From Pseudocitrobacter faecalis (lineage in GTDB: Bacteria > Pseudomonadota > Gammaproteobacteria > Enterobacterales > Enterobacteriaceae): DNA of 64,000 nucleotides. Below, one piece after another: positions 31,219 to 40,904 of the stretch. Location of the stretch: positions 124,001 to 188,000 of the forward strand of contig QNRL01000009.1 in NCBI GenBank assembly GCA_003315335.1, written 5' to 3'. Every line of letters begins with the position of its first letter. The stretch's first letter is position 1. Under the pieces are notes generated by a model, which ran no database searches, was not told the origin of the DNA, and saw only the letters and a list, made by a program, of their open reading frames with translations. The position numbers and the translations under genes are program-made.

Positions 31219-31251
31219 GTTAATCGCTTTTAAAATTGAGAGAAGAGTTTC

Positions 31252-33546
31252 ATGAAGGTAAATATCGATCTTAACGATATGCATTTTGCCGATGCATGGC
31301 GCGGTTTTAACGGTAGCGAATGGAAAGATGAAATTAACGTTCGCGAATTTATTCAACAGAACTACACGCCGTATGAAGGTGATGAATCTTTCCTTGCACA
31401 AGCGACATCGGCGACGACCGCACTGTGGGAAAAAGTGATGGAAGGTATTCGTACCGAGAATGCCACCCATGCCCCGGTCGATTTTGATACTAATGTTGCG
31501 ACCACCATTACCGTGCATGATGCGGGTTATATCGAGAAAGATCTGGAAAAAATCGTCGGTCTGCAAACGGATAAGCCGCTGAAACGCGCGCTGCATCCGT
31601 TCGGCGGCATCAATATGATCAAAAGCTCCTTCGAAGCCTATGGCCGCGAAATGGATGCGGATTTCGAATACCAGTTCACGTCACTGCGTAAAACCCATAA
31701 CCAGGGCGTATTTGATGCCTATTCGCCGGATATGCTGCGCTGCCGCAAATCGGGCGTGCTGACCGGCCTGCCGGATGGCTACGGGCGCGGGCGTATTATC
31801 GGCGATTACCGTCGCGTGGCACTGTACGGCATCCGTTATCTGGTGCGCGAGCGCGAGCTGCAGTTCGCGGACTTACAAAACAAACTGGAGTGGGGAGAAA
31901 ACCTGGAAGCCACCATTCGCCTGCGCGAAGAGCTGGCCGAGCATCGTCGCGCGCTGCTGCAAATGCAGGAGATGGCGGCGAAGTACGGTTGCGATATCTC
32001 ACGCCCGGCGCGTAATGCGCAGGAGGCGGTGCAGTGGCTCTATTTCGCCTATCTGGCGGCGGTGAAATCGCAGAACGGCGGCGCGATGTCGCTGGGCCGT
32101 ACGGCGACGTTCCTTGATATCTATATTGAGCGCGATATGCAAGCCGGCGAACTAACGGAACAGCAGGCGCAGGAGCTGATCGACCATTTCATTATGAAGA
32201 TCCGCATGGTGCGCTTCCTGCGAACCCCGGAATTCGACTCGCTCTTCTCTGGCGATCCGATTTGGGCGACGGAAGTGATCGGTGGAATGGGGCTGGATGG
32301 CCGCACGCTGGTAAGCAAAAACTCATTCCGTTACCTGCATACCCTGCACACGATGGGCCCGGCACCGGAACCTAACCTGACTATTCTGTGGTCGGAAGCG
32401 TTGCCAAAAGCCTTCAAGCAGTATGCGGCGCAGGTCTCAATCGTCACTTCATCACTGCAATATGAAAACGACGACCTGATGCGTGCCGATTTTAACAGTG
32501 ATGACTACGCTATCGCCTGCTGCGTGAGCCCGATGGTCATTGGCAAGCAGATGCAGTTCTTTGGTGCACGCGCCAACCTCGCCAAAACGCTGCTGTACGC
32601 TATCAATGGCGGGGTAGACGAGAAGCTGAAAATCCAGGTCGGGCCGAAAACCGCGCCGTTGATGGATGACGTGCTGGATTACGACACCGTTATGGAAAGC
32701 CTCGACCACTTTATGGACTGGCTGGCGGTGCAGTACATCAGTGCGCTGAACGTCATTCATTACATGCATGACAAATACAGCTACGAAGCCTCGCTGATGG
32801 CGCTGCACGACCGCGATGTTTATCGCACGATGGCCTGCGGTATGGCCGGGCTGTCGGTGGCGGCAGATTCCCTGTCGGCTATCAAATATGCCCGCGTAAA
32901 ACCGATTCGTGATGAAAACGGGCTGGCGGTCGATTTTGAAATCGAGGGTGAATATCCGCAATACGGCAACAACGATGAACGTGTCGACAGCATTGCCTGC
33001 GATCTGGTTGAGCGCTTTATGAAGAAAATTAAAGTGCTGCCAACCTACCGTAACGCCGTGCCGACCCAGTCGATTCTCACCATTACCTCGAACGTGGTGT
33101 ACGGCCAGAAAACCGGGAATACCCCGGACGGTCGCCGCGCGGGCACGCCGTTTGCGCCGGGTGCCAACCCGATGCATGGCCGCGATCGCAAAGGCGCGGT
33201 TGCCTCGCTGACGTCGGTGGCGAAGCTGCCGTTCACCTATGCCAAAGACGGGATTTCCTACACCTTCTCGATTGTTCCGGCAGCGCTCGGTAAAGAGGAT
33301 GCGGTGCGCAAGACCAATCTCGTCGGCCTGCTCGATGGTTACTTCCATCATGAAACCTCGGTGGAAGGTGGGCAGCATCTTAACGTCAACGTGATGAACC
33401 GCGACATGCTGCTGGACGCCATCGCGCATCCGGAAAATTACCCGAACTTAACCATTCGCGTCTCGGGCTACGCGGTGCGCTTTAATGCGCTGACGCGTGA
33501 GCAACAGCAGGACGTGATTTCACGAACCTTTACCCAGGCCCTTTGA
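31252..33546 (+). CDS. tdcE: 2-oxobutyrate/pyruvate formate-lyase TdcE
   Basis: TdcE is a glycyl-radical enzyme that cleaves 2-oxobutyrate (or pyruvate) with CoA into propionyl-CoA (or acetyl-CoA) and formate. The 764-residue protein has adjacent active-site cysteines C423-C424 in YAIACCVSP and the radical glycine Gly739 in RVSGYAVRF near the C-terminus. Activation needs the radical-SAM enzyme PflA, which is not encoded in this window. The enzyme is destroyed by oxygen, consistent with an anaerobic operon. A phosphotransacetylase to make propionyl phosphate for TdcD is also encoded elsewhere. Confidence 0.97.
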   Translation: MKVNIDLNDMHFADAWRGFNGSEWKDEINVREFIQQNYTPYEGDESFLAQATSATTALWEKVMEGIRTENATHAPVDFDTNVATTITVHDAGYIEKDLEKIVGLQTDKPLKRALHPFGGINMIKSSFEAYGREMDADFEYQFTSLRKTHNQGVFDAYSPDMLRCRKSGVLTGLPDGYGRGRIIGDYRRVALYGIRYLVRERELQFADLQNKLEWGENLEATIRLREELAEHRRALLQMQEMAAKYGCDISRPARNAQEAVQWLYFAYLAAVKSQNGGAMSLGRTATFLDIYIERDMQAGELTEQQAQELIDHFIMKIRMVRFLRTPEFDSLFSGDPIWATEVIGGMGLDGRTLVSKNSFRYLHTLHTMGPAPEPNLTILWSEALPKAFKQYAAQVSIVTSSLQYENDDLMRADFNSDDYAIACCVSPMVIGKQMQFFGARANLAKTLLYAINGGVDEKLKIQVGPKTAPLMDDVLDYDTVMESLDHFMDWLAVQYISALNVIHYMHDKYSYEASLMALHDRDVYRTMACGMAGLSVAADSLSAIKYARVKPIRDENGLAVDFEIEGEYPQYGNNDERVDSIACDLVERFMKKIKVLPTYRNAVPTQSILTITSNVVYGQKTGNTPDGRRAGTPFAPGANPMHGRDRKGAVASLTSVAKLPFTYAKDGISYTFSIVPAALGKEDAVRKTNLVGLLDGYFHHETSVEGGQHLNVNVMNRDMLLDAIAHPENYPNLTIRVSGYAVRFNALTREQQQDVISRTFTQAL

Positions 33547-33560
33547 GAACTGGAGAGCGT

Positions 33561-33956
33561 ATGAAAAAGTTAATTGAAACTACCCGTGCACCGGGGGCGA
33601 TTGGCCCCTATGTGCAAGGGATCGATTTAGGCAAAATGATCTTCACTTCCGGGCAGATCCCGGTGAATCCACAAAACGGCGAGATCCCGGCGGATGTGGC
33701 GGATCAGGCGCGCATGAGCCTGGAAAATGTTAAAGCGATTATCACCGCGGCGGGTCTTGAGGTGGGCAGTATCGTGAAAACGACGGTCTTTATTACCGAT
33801 CTGAATGATTTTGCGACCATCAACCAGGTTTATCAGCAGTTCTTCGACGATCATCATGCAACCTATCCGACGCGCAGTTGCGTACAGGTGGCGAGATTGC
33901 CGAAGGATGTGAAGCTGGAAATTGAAGCGATTGCCGTTCGGGGAGATAGCCTGTAA
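33561..33956 (+). CDS. tdcF: TdcF, RidA-family enamine/imine deaminase
   Basis: TdcF belongs to the RidA/YjgF family, which hydrolyses the reactive enamine and imine intermediates released by threonine and serine dehydratases; TdcF itself binds 2-ketobutyrate in crystals. The 131-residue protein has RAPGAIGPYVQGI near residues 9-21, FTSGQIPVNP near 28-37 and the Arg-containing YPTRSCVQVARLP near 103-115, where the Arg binds substrate carboxylate. The start is placed at 33561 (GGAG 5 bases upstream), not at the longer frame from 33543, which overlaps the tdcE end. Confidence 0.95.
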   Translation: MKKLIETTRAPGAIGPYVQGIDLGKMIFTSGQIPVNPQNGEIPADVADQARMSLENVKAIITAAGLEVGSIVKTTVFITDLNDFATINQVYQQFFDDHHATYPTRSCVQVARLPKDVKLEIEAIAVRGDSL

Positions 33957-34023
33957 TTCGCTTGTAGCCACACCGGGCTGCTATCCGGCAGCCCGTCTCT
34001 GAAGTCGTATCGAGGTCACGGAT

Positions 34024-35388
34024 ATGATTAGCACATTCGATATGTTCAAAATCGGCGTTGGGCCATCCAGCTCGCACACGGTTGGGCCGATGAATGCCGG
34101 GAAATCCTTTATTGATGAACTCCAGCAGAGTGAGGCGCTACCGCTTGTGACCGGTTTGACGGTCGATCTTTACGGTTCGCTTTCTCTCACTGGTAAAGGC
34201 CACGCAACGGATGTTGCGGTCATTATGGGGCTGGCGGGCAATCGCCCGGATAGCGTCGATATCGATGCCATTCCAGCCTTTATTCGCGCCGTTCAGCGCA
34301 GCGGGCGTCTACCGGTGGCGCAGGGCACCGCCGTGGTGCCATTCTCTGTCACTGATGATGTGGTATTTCATGATGAAACCCTGCCGCGCCACGAGAACGG
34401 CATGCGCTTTACCGCGCGTCAGGGCGACCAGATTTTACTGAGTAAAACCTACTATTCGGTGGGCGGCGGTTTTATTGTCGAAGAGGAAAAGTTCGGCCAG
34501 GCGCATGAGGTCGAACAACCGGTACCGTTTCCGTTCCGCTCTGCCAGTGAGCTGGTGAAACAGTGTACGGAAAACGGGTTGTCTATCTCGGGCCTGATGA
34601 TGCAAAACGAGCTGGCGCTCAGGAGCAGAGAAGAGATCGACACAGGGTTCGCGCGGATCTGGCACGTTATGCGCACGGGAATCGAACGCGGCATGAATAC
34701 GGAGGGCGTATTGCCAGGGCCGATGAATGTTCCGCGTCGCGCGGTGGCATTAAGACGGATCCTCGTCTCCAGTGACAGCACCTCCAGCGATCCGATGAAC
34801 GTGATCGACTGGATCAACATGTTCGCCCTGGCAGTCAGTGAAGAGAATGCGGCGGGTGGGCGTGTCGTCACCGCACCCACCAACGGCGCCTGCGGCATCG
34901 TCCCGGCGGTGCTGGCCTATTACGACAAATTCCGTCGTACGGTGAATGGCAACTCCGTGGCGCGTTTCTTACTGACTGCCGGGGCAATTGGCGGCCTGTA
35001 TAAACAGAATGCCTCGATTTCCGGTGCGGAAGTGGGCTGCCAGGGGGAAGTGGGGGTTGCGGCCTCAATGGCGGCGGCAGGGCTGACGGAGCTGCTTGGC
35101 GGCAGCCCGCAGCAGGTGTGCATGGCGGCGGAAATCGCCATGGAGCATAACCTGGGCCTGACCTGCGATCCGGTCGGCGGGCAGGTGCAAATCCCCTGTA
35201 TCGAACGTAACGCTATCAACGCGGTGAAAGCGGTCAACGCGGCGCGCATGGCGATTCAGCGTACCAGCGAAGCACGCGTCTCCCTCGATAAAGTGATCGA
35301 GACAATGTATGAAACGGGTAAAGATATGAACGATAAATATCGTGAAACGTCCCGCGGCGGGCTGGCGATAAAGGTAGTGTGCAGTTAA
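34024..35388 (+). CDS. tdcG: L-serine dehydratase TdcG
   Basis: TdcG deaminates L-serine to pyruvate with an oxygen-labile [4Fe-4S] cluster. The 454-residue single-chain enzyme has the beta domain at the N-terminus (FKIGVGPSSSHTVGPM, residues 8-23) and the alpha domain at the C-terminus (TAPTNGACGIVPA, GCQGEVGVAASMAAAG, AMEHNLGLTCDPVGG), including the cysteines expected to hold the cluster. It is a paralogue of SdaA/SdaB. It closes the tdc operon; a strong terminator follows at 35407. Confidence 0.96.
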   Translation: MISTFDMFKIGVGPSSSHTVGPMNAGKSFIDELQQSEALPLVTGLTVDLYGSLSLTGKGHATDVAVIMGLAGNRPDSVDIDAIPAFIRAVQRSGRLPVAQGTAVVPFSVTDDVVFHDETLPRHENGMRFTARQGDQILLSKTYYSVGGGFIVEEEKFGQAHEVEQPVPFPFRSASELVKQCTENGLSISGLMMQNELALRSREEIDTGFARIWHVMRTGIERGMNTEGVLPGPMNVPRRAVALRRILVSSDSTSSDPMNVIDWINMFALAVSEENAAGGRVVTAPTNGACGIVPAVLAYYDKFRRTVNGNSVARFLLTAGAIGGLYKQNASISGAEVGCQGEVGVAASMAAAGLTELLGGSPQQVCMAAEIAMEHNLGLTCDPVGGQVQIPCIERNAINAVKAVNAARMAIQRTSEARVSLDKVIETMYETGKDMNDKYRETSRGGLAIKVVCS

Positions 35389-35406
35389 CCCTCTCCAGTA
35401 ATGAAG

Positions 35407-35433
35407 AAGCTCCGCATGCCGGAGCTTTTTTTT
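35407..35433 (+). terminator. tdc operon terminator
   Basis: AAGCTCCG (35407-35414) and CGGAGCTT (35420-35427) form an 8-bp stem with a 5-base loop followed by eight T residues, 19 bp after the tdcG stop. Confidence 0.93.
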
Positions 35434-35695
35434 ATCCTTTTATCCCTGAATAAAAATGTGATGGTGTTCAAACATACATTTCTGGTAGTATATTTTTCTT
35501 TTTATTTTCCTTATTGGAGAAAATTTTTACCAATAACATCCTCTATTCATCTGAATATTGTGAAATATTTCTCTCTCTCCACGAGTATGATGCCTTCATA
35601 TTAATAATAAGCCTGCCCAAAAATACGTTGCATATCGCCTTTGTAGCGACGAGATAAATAATAAACATCTTACCTATATACAGAGTGATTACGTT
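35434..35695 (+). promoter_or_regulatory. cyuP upstream region with a CRP-like site
   Basis: An AT-rich gap between the tdc terminator and cyuP. A CRP-like sequence lies at 35454-35475 (TGTGA at 35457-35461, TCAAA at 35468-35472, 6-bp spacing; one mismatch in the second half). E. coli cyuPA is activated by the cysteine-sensing regulator CyuR, whose site I cannot define from sequence alone. No gene is seen. Confidence 0.55.
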
Positions 35696-37027
35696 ATGGA
35701 AACGGTGACAACAAATAGTGTTGCTCGGGAAAGTGCTGTACCTCTTTCTCGGAAAAATATGAGTGAGCAAGCCTGGAAAGAAGCCATCAAGTTCGATAGT
35801 ACCGATACTGGATGGGTTATTATGAGTATCGGTATGGCAATTGGTGCGGGCATCGTTTTTTTACCCGTACAGGTTGGGTTAATGGGCCTCTGGGTTTTTT
35901 TACTCTCCTCGATTATTGGTTATCCGGCGATGTATCTCTTTCAGCGACTGTTTATTAATACCCTCGCTGAATCACCAGAATGTAAAGACTATCCCAGCGT
36001 GATTAGCGGCTATCTGGGTAAAAACTGGGGGATCCTGTTGGGCGCTCTCTATTTTGTGATGTTAGTCATTTGGATGTTTGTCTATTCCACTGCTATTACA
36101 AATGATAGCGCCTCTTATTTGCAAACTTTCGGCGTTACGGATGGGCTGCTCTCCGAGAATCCCTTTTATGGGCTCGTGCTTATTTGCGTGTTGGTAGCTA
36201 TCTCCTCGCGTGGAGAGAAAATGCTGTTTAAGATCTCAACCGGGATGGTGCTGACTAAGCTTCTGGTTGTTGCCGCATTGGGGCTTTCGATGATAGGCAT
36301 GTGGCGTCTCTATAATATTGGCGCATTACCTCCATTAGGCCTGCTGGTTAAAAATGCGATCATTACATTACCTTTTACACTGACCTCCATTCTCTTTATA
36401 CAAACGCTGAGTCCGATGGTGATTTCCTATCGCTCACGGGAAAAATCAATTGAAGTTGCACGCTACAAAGCATTGCGGGCAATGAATATTGCATTTGGGA
36501 TTCTGTTTGTCACCGTTTTCTTTTATGCCGTCTCATTTACATTGGCGATGGGGCATGACGAGGCTGTTAAAGCCTATGAGCAGAATATATCCGCGCTGGC
36601 TATTGCTGCACAGTTTATTAGTGGTGCAGGGGCGGGATGGGTGAAGATTGTCAGTGTGATTCTGAATATATTCGCGGTGATGACTGCCTTCTTTGGCGTC
36701 TATTTAGGCTTCCGTGAAGCAACTCAGGGTATTGTCATGAACGTGCTGCGGCGTAAGTTTTCTGCTGATGCTATCAATGAAAAAATGGTACAGCGCGGCA
36801 TCATGATTTTTGCGGTTCTCCTGGCATGGAGTGCCATTGTACTTAATGCACCGGTGCTCAGTTTCACCTCAATTTGTAGTCCTATTTTCGGCATGGTTGG
36901 GTGTTTAATTCCGGCCTGGCTGGTCTATAAAGTGCCTGCGTTGCATAAATATAAGGGATTATCCCTGTGGATCATTATTGTCACCGGCCTTCTGCTATGT
37001 GTTTCGCCATTCCTGGCATTTGCCTGA
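35696..37027 (+). CDS. cyuP: CyuP, serine/cysteine-type HAAAP transporter (YhaO)
   Basis: CyuP (YhaO, DlsT) is an inner-membrane amino acid symporter that supplies cysteine to the desulfidase CyuA during anaerobic growth; it has also been linked to D-serine uptake. The 443-residue protein has about 11 spans, with the substrate motif MAIGAGIVFLPVQVG near residues 50-64. From SRKNMSEQAWKEAIKFDSTDT onward it is nearly identical to E. coli YhaO; only the first 18 residues differ. It is a paralogue of TdcC. cyuA follows after 23 bp. Confidence 0.95.
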   Translation: METVTTNSVARESAVPLSRKNMSEQAWKEAIKFDSTDTGWVIMSIGMAIGAGIVFLPVQVGLMGLWVFLLSSIIGYPAMYLFQRLFINTLAESPECKDYPSVISGYLGKNWGILLGALYFVMLVIWMFVYSTAITNDSASYLQTFGVTDGLLSENPFYGLVLICVLVAISSRGEKMLFKISTGMVLTKLLVVAALGLSMIGMWRLYNIGALPPLGLLVKNAIITLPFTLTSILFIQTLSPMVISYRSREKSIEVARYKALRAMNIAFGILFVTVFFYAVSFTLAMGHDEAVKAYEQNISALAIAAQFISGAGAGWVKIVSVILNIFAVMTAFFGVYLGFREATQGIVMNVLRRKFSADAINEKMVQRGIMIFAVLLAWSAIVLNAPVLSFTSICSPIFGMVGCLIPAWLVYKVPALHKYKGLSLWIIIVTGLLLCVSPFLAFA

Positions 37028-37050
37028 TATCGTTATAAAAGGTTGTTGTT

Positions 37051-38364
37051 ATGTTTGAGAATGAAATAAACCCCAAATGGGATGTTTTTCTCGCTGCGGT
37101 AAAGCAGGAGGTAAAACCGGCGCTTGGTTGTACTGAGCCTGTCTCTCTGGCACTGGCAGCGGCTGTTGCGGCGTCGTATTTACAGGAAAACATTGAACGT
37201 ATTGACGCGTGGGTTTCGCCTAATCTGATGAAAAATGGCATGGGCGTGACCGTTCCGGGAACCGGGATGGTGGGCTTACCTATCGCAGCGGCGTTGGGGG
37301 CTCTGGGGGGTGACCCTAAGGCTGGGCTGGAGGTACTGAAAAACAGCGCCGTGCACCACCTTACGGCTGCGAAAGCGATGCTGGAGAATGGGCAGGTACG
37401 CATCGTGTTGCAATCGCCGTGCGAAGATATTCTCTACGCAAAGGCCAGGCTTAGCGCTGGCGAACGGTGGTGCAGCGTGACCATTGTTGGCGAGCACACG
37501 CGCATCGTTAGCATTGAAACGCAGGATGGCATTCTGTTTTCCCTTGCTGAAAACAGTCGCGAAACGCTTTCACCCAATCCTCTGGAAAGTCTGGCATCGG
37601 CTACCCTTGAAGAGATTGTCGATTTCGCTGTACAGGTTCCCTTTGAGGCGATTCGCTTTATCCTCGAAGCAGGCCAGATGAACGATGCACTCTCCAGGCT
37701 GGGCTTGCAAGGCGAATGGGGATTACATATTGGCCGAACGCTGGAAAAACAGCAGCATCGTGGATTGTTGGCTGATGATATTTCGACGGCTATTTTAATC
37801 CGCACCAGCGCGGCGTCAGATGCCCGAATGGGGGGCGCGTCGCTTCCTGCTATGACCAATTCTGGCTCAGGTAATCAGGGGATTACGGCTACGCTTCCGG
37901 TGTTAACGGTTGCGGAGCATTTTGCGGTAGATGATGAGAAGCTGGCGCGAGCGTTAATACTGTCGCACCTTAGCGCCATATACATTCATAACCAACTCCC
38001 GCGACTTTCCGCGCTTTGTGCGACCACGACGGCGGCCATGGGCGCTGCGGCGGGGATGGCCTTGCTTGCGGGGGGCGATTACGCCGTGATCTCAATGGCT
38101 ATCGCCAGCATGATAGGAGACGTAAGCGGAATGATTTGCGATGGGGCTTCTAACAGCTGCGCGATGAAGGTCTCTACCAGCGTGTCATCTGCGTGGAAAG
38201 CCGTTTTGTTAGCGTTAGATGGTTCGGCGGTGAGTGGCAACGATGGCATTGTGGGATGTGACGTCGAGCATTCAATCGCGAATCTCTGTGCGTTGGCGCG
38301 TCATGCAATGCAGCATACAGACCGACAAATCATTGAGATTATGTCCCACAAGGCGACCGTTTAA
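37051..38364 (+). CDS. cyuA: L-cysteine desulfidase CyuA (YhaM)
   Basis: CyuA converts L-cysteine to pyruvate, ammonia and hydrogen sulfide anaerobically. The 437-residue enzyme carries a [4Fe-4S] cluster; cysteines are visible in [15 protein letters not shown] (near residue 27) and in [13 protein letters not shown] (near residues 357-369), the family cluster region related to the serine dehydratase alpha domain. The gene is 23 bp after cyuP and is followed by a strong terminator. It is oxygen-sensitive like TdcG and TdcE upstream. Confidence 0.95.
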   Translation: MFENEINPKWDVFLAAVKQEVKPALGCTEPVSLALAAAVAASYLQENIERIDAWVSPNLMKNGMGVTVPGTGMVGLPIAAALGALGGDPKAGLEVLKNSAVHHLTAAKAMLENGQVRIVLQSPCEDILYAKARLSAGERWCSVTIVGEHTRIVSIETQDGILFSLAENSRETLSPNPLESLASATLEEIVDFAVQVPFEAIRFILEAGQMNDALSRLGLQGEWGLHIGRTLEKQQHRGLLADDISTAILIRTSAASDARMGGASLPAMTNSGSGNQGITATLPVLTVAEHFAVDDEKLARALILSHLSAIYIHNQLPRLSALCATTTAAMGAAAGMALLAGGDYAVISMAIASMIGDVSGMICDGASNSCAMKVSTSVSSAWKAVLLALDGSAVSGNDGIVGCDVEHSIANLCALARHAMQHTDRQIIEIMSHKATV

Positions 38365-38368
38365 ACAA

Positions 38369-38396
38369 AAATCCCCGGTGTCACCGGGGATTTTTT
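38369..38396 (+). terminator. cyuA terminator, overlapping the yhaL stop
   Basis: ATCCCCGGT and ACCGGGGAT form a 9-bp stem (38371-38389) followed by a T run to 38396. The T run contains the complement of the yhaL stop codon, so the two convergent genes share this element. Confidence 0.9.
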
Positions 38397-38556
38397 ATGC
38401 CGCTTCCTCTTCCGACTGGCGGGTTTGGGCATCTGCGACAATTGCTTCGAGTTCGCCTAGCATCTCTTCAAATCCGAAATTCACCGGCGTTGAAGTGACG
38501 GCCTGAGGGGTTAACGGCTTTTTCGCCTGTGGCTTTTTCTGGCTTTTCTTACTCAT
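38395..38556 (-). CDS. yhaL: Small protein YhaL with an XseB-like segment
   Basis: A 53-residue protein (MSKKSQKKPQAKKPL... ending SEEEAA). The first 25 residues are Lys/Pro/Thr-rich and probably disordered. The remainder, NFGFEEMLGELEAIVADAQ (residues 26-44), is helical and acidic. It matches E. coli YhaL, which has no established function. The F-E-x-x-L-x-E-L-E-x-I-V pattern is the same as at the start of the exonuclease VII small subunit XseB, but YhaL stops before the second XseB helix. A start at ATG 38556 is supported by AGAG about 8 bases upstream. It lies between convergent cyuA and co-directional yhaK. Confidence 0.85.
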   Translation of the reverse strand: MSKKSQKKPQAKKPLTPQAVTSTPVNFGFEEMLGELEAIVADAQTRQSEEEAA

Positions 38557-38580
38557 CTGCTCACTCTTTTCATCCTGAAA

Positions 38581-39282
38581 TTACACTGGTAAATCTATCA
38601 GCAAAGCGCGCAGTGGCGTATCGGCAACCAGCGTTATGTTATCTTCGTCACGAATAAATGCGCCATCGCCGCAGGTGAGCGCCCCTTTTTCCAGCGCCTG
38701 CGTCTCGGCATGCACGGTTCCGTGGATCGACTGCAGGTAAGCGCGCGGGCCATTGATGAGAAAACTGGCTTTCTCGCCTTTTTTCAACTCAATATGGTGG
38801 ATCCATACCTTTTGACGCAGTTGCAGGCTACCGTCTGCGCCATCAGGTGAAGCAAGCAGTTGTCGCGATGTATCTGCAATGTCCACTTTCTGAATCAATG
38901 GATTTTCGCGTTCCGGGCAGGCATCCAGCCAGAGCTGCATTCGGGTGAGCGGCTTATCCTTACTGACATTATGTTCGCTGTAGCTGATGCCCGGCTGGGT
39001 CGAAATCAGCAGCGCTTCGCCTGCTTTCGCCTGGACATGATGGCCTTCGCTGTTACGGTACTCCGCTTCCCCTTCGAGGATGATATTGAGGATATCCACT
39101 TTCGGGTAAGTTCGCGGCTGAAAGGCGGCCCCTGGTGCCAGCACTTCCTGGTTCAGGACACGCAAAGAGGCGTATCCCAGCAGTTTTGGGTCAAAGTAGT
39201 GTCCAAAGGAGAAAGTGTAGCGAGCCTGTAGCCAGCCGAAGTCCGCCTTTCCACACTGTTTGGCTGTTCGGGTAGTAATCAT
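38581..39282 (-). CDS. yhaK: Pirin-like bicupin protein YhaK
   Basis: A 233-residue bicupin of the pirin-related YhaK family. E. coli YhaK is cytosolic, sensitive to oxidation, and strongly induced by nitrosative stress through NsrR. The N-terminal cupin contains FSFGHYFDP and VLNQEVLAPG; unlike typical pirins, the full set of metal-binding His residues is not obvious, as in E. coli. It diverges from yhaJ across 105 bp, so the two may share control elements. Confidence 0.93.
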   Translation of the reverse strand: MITTRTAKQCGKADFGWLQARYTFSFGHYFDPKLLGYASLRVLNQEVLAPGAAFQPRTYPKVDILNIILEGEAEYRNSEGHHVQAKAGEALLISTQPGISYSEHNVSKDKPLTRMQLWLDACPERENPLIQKVDIADTSRQLLASPDGADGSLQLRQKVWIHHIELKKGEKASFLINGPRAYLQSIHGTVHAETQALEKGALTCGDGAFIRDEDNITLVADTPLRALLIDLPV

Positions 39283-39387
39283 AGTTTTTGACCTCTCTTT
39301 ACACTAAATCAATGGTAAAGGTATGGACGCTGCATTGTTAGCCAGATATTCTGCCCGGTATATTCAAATTTCCTGAATGATAAAACG

Positions 39388-40284
39388 ATGGCTAAAGAGA
39401 GAGCATTAACGCTGGAAGCCCTGCGGGTGATGGATGCAATCGACCGTCGCGGCAGCTTTGCCGCTGCGGCTGATGAGCTTGGACGCGTTCCGTCGGCATT
39501 AAGCTACACCATGCAAAAACTGGAAGAAGAACTGGACGTTGTGCTGTTCGACCGCTCAGGTCATCGAACAAAATTCACCAATGTCGGGCGCATGCTTCTT
39601 GAACGCGGGCGCGTACTGCTGGAAGCGGCGGATAAACTGACGACGGATGCCGAGGCGCTGGCGCGCGGTTGGGAAACGCATCTGACGATTGTCACCGAAG
39701 CGCTCATTCCGACACCCACGCTCTATCCACTGATTGAAAAGCTGGCGGCGAAAGCGAACACACAACTGTCAATTATCACCGAAGTGCTGGCCGGTGCGTG
39801 GGAGCGTCTGGAGCAGGGGCGGGCGGATATCGTGATTGCGCCGGATATGCATTTCCGTTCGTCGTCGGAAATTAACTCACGCAAACTCTATTCGGTGATG
39901 AATGTTTACGTTGCCGCGCCGGATCACCCGATTCATCAGGAGCCTGAACCGCTCTCTGAAGTGACGCGTGTGAAATACCGCGGCGTGGCGGTGGCCGATA
40001 CCGCGCGTGAACGCCCGGTGCTGACGGTGCAGTTGCTGGATAAACAGCCCCGCCTGACGGTCACGTCGATGGAAGATAAGCGCCAGGCGTTGTTGGCCGG
40101 TTTAGGCGTGGCAACGATGCCGTATCCGCTGGTGGAAAAAGATATTGCCGAGGGGCGTTTACGGGTGGTAAGCCCGGAATATACCAACGAAGTGGAAATC
40201 ATCATGGCGTGGCGTCGCGACAGCATGGGCGAAGCGAAGTCGTGGTGTCTGCGGGAAATTCAGAAGCTGCTGGCGGTTAAGTAG
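39388..40284 (+). CDS. yhaJ: LysR-family regulator YhaJ
   Basis: A 298-residue LysR-type regulator with helix-turn-helix at about residues 8-62 (LRVMDAIDRRGSFAAAADELGRVPSALSYTMQKLEEEL) and an effector-binding C-terminal domain. E. coli YhaJ activates yqjF in response to quinone-like products of nitroaromatics, and controls virulence genes in pathogenic strains. The presumed target yqjF lies 1.7 kb downstream at 41960. The start ATG 39388 matches E. coli. Confidence 0.95.
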   Translation: MAKERALTLEALRVMDAIDRRGSFAAAADELGRVPSALSYTMQKLEEELDVVLFDRSGHRTKFTNVGRMLLERGRVLLEAADKLTTDAEALARGWETHLTIVTEALIPTPTLYPLIEKLAAKANTQLSIITEVLAGAWERLEQGRADIVIAPDMHFRSSSEINSRKLYSVMNVYVAAPDHPIHQEPEPLSEVTRVKYRGVAVADTARERPVLTVQLLDKQPRLTVTSMEDKRQALLAGLGVATMPYPLVEKDIAEGRLRVVSPEYTNEVEIIMAWRRDSMGEAKSWCLREIQKLLAVK

Positions 40285-40290
40285 TGTTTT

Positions 40291-40403
40291 CTCCCCCTCA
40301 CCCTAACCCTCTCCCTCAGGGAGAGGGAACTGACCGTGCAGAACTGAAAAACCTGCTCTGGTTTTCTCCCTCTCCCTGTGGGAGAGGGCCGGGGTGAGGG
40401 GGA
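40291..40403. repeat. CCCTCTCCC-type nested palindrome between yhaJ and yhaH
   Basis: Two hairpins of the form CCCTCTCCCtnnGGGAGAGGG occupy 40307-40327 and 40368-40388. They are enclosed by an outer pair, CCCCCTCACCC at 40292-40302 and GGGTGAGGGGG at 40392-40402, so the whole stretch can fold into one cruciform-like structure. Related single copies lie at 58292 and 59247. It separates convergent yhaJ and yhaH. Confidence 0.85.
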
Positions 40404-40411
40404 AAATCGCC

Positions 40412-40777
40412 CTACGAATTCAACTTCGGATCCGCCCCAAAGCGGTTTTCACCCGGCGTGCCTGACTGGCAGTTGAAAATGATAATCACCAGCCAGCCGA
40501 TAATCGGGATGATCAGCAGCAACAGCCACCATGCCGAACGGTCGGTATCATGCAGACGGCGGAACTGAACGGCCCACCAGGGCAGGAAAATCAGCACACC
40601 ATAAATTGTTGTCAGAATGCCTTCACCGCTGGCGCGTTGCCAGCCCAGCATCTTATCAAGAATACCCAGCACCAGCGTAAAGATGACGTTGACCAGAATA
40701 AACATCCAGTACTCTTTACGGCGCGCGCGGCCCCCAAAACCGATGTAATTTCGTAGAACTTTGAGATACCAATCCAT
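40412..40777 (-). CDS. yhaH: DUF805 inner-membrane protein YhaH
   Basis: A 121-residue DUF805 protein with about four membrane segments; the family start MDWYLKVLRNYIGFGGRARRKEYWMF and the RRLHDTDRSAWWLLL motif (about residues 73-87) are conserved. Function is unknown. E. coli carries a second DUF805 gene, yhaI, next to yhaH; only one copy exists here. Confidence 0.93.
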   Translation of the reverse strand: MDWYLKVLRNYIGFGGRARRKEYWMFILVNVIFTLVLGILDKMLGWQRASGEGILTTIYGVLIFLPWWAVQFRRLHDTDRSAWWLLLLIIPIIGWLVIIIFNCQSGTPGENRFGADPKLNS

Positions 40778-40904
40778 TTTTTGCCTCAGCTATGCGTTAA
40801 TCACTTGTTTTCTAAGCGATCGAATTAAGAATAGCCGTGAATGAAATGGTGGTAAATATTGGTGTCACCAATTAATAGGGCATCCCGGAGGATGCCCTGT
40901 GTCA

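Noticed and set aside
32452-33429. A 325-codon minus-strand frame inside tdcE
   Set aside because: Antisense to the conserved catalytic half of TdcE; composition follows the third-position bias of the real gene.
35401-35604. A 67-codon frame starting at the tdc terminator
   Set aside because: It begins in the terminator stem and continues through AT-rich promoter DNA; the hydrophobic product reflects T-rich sequence.
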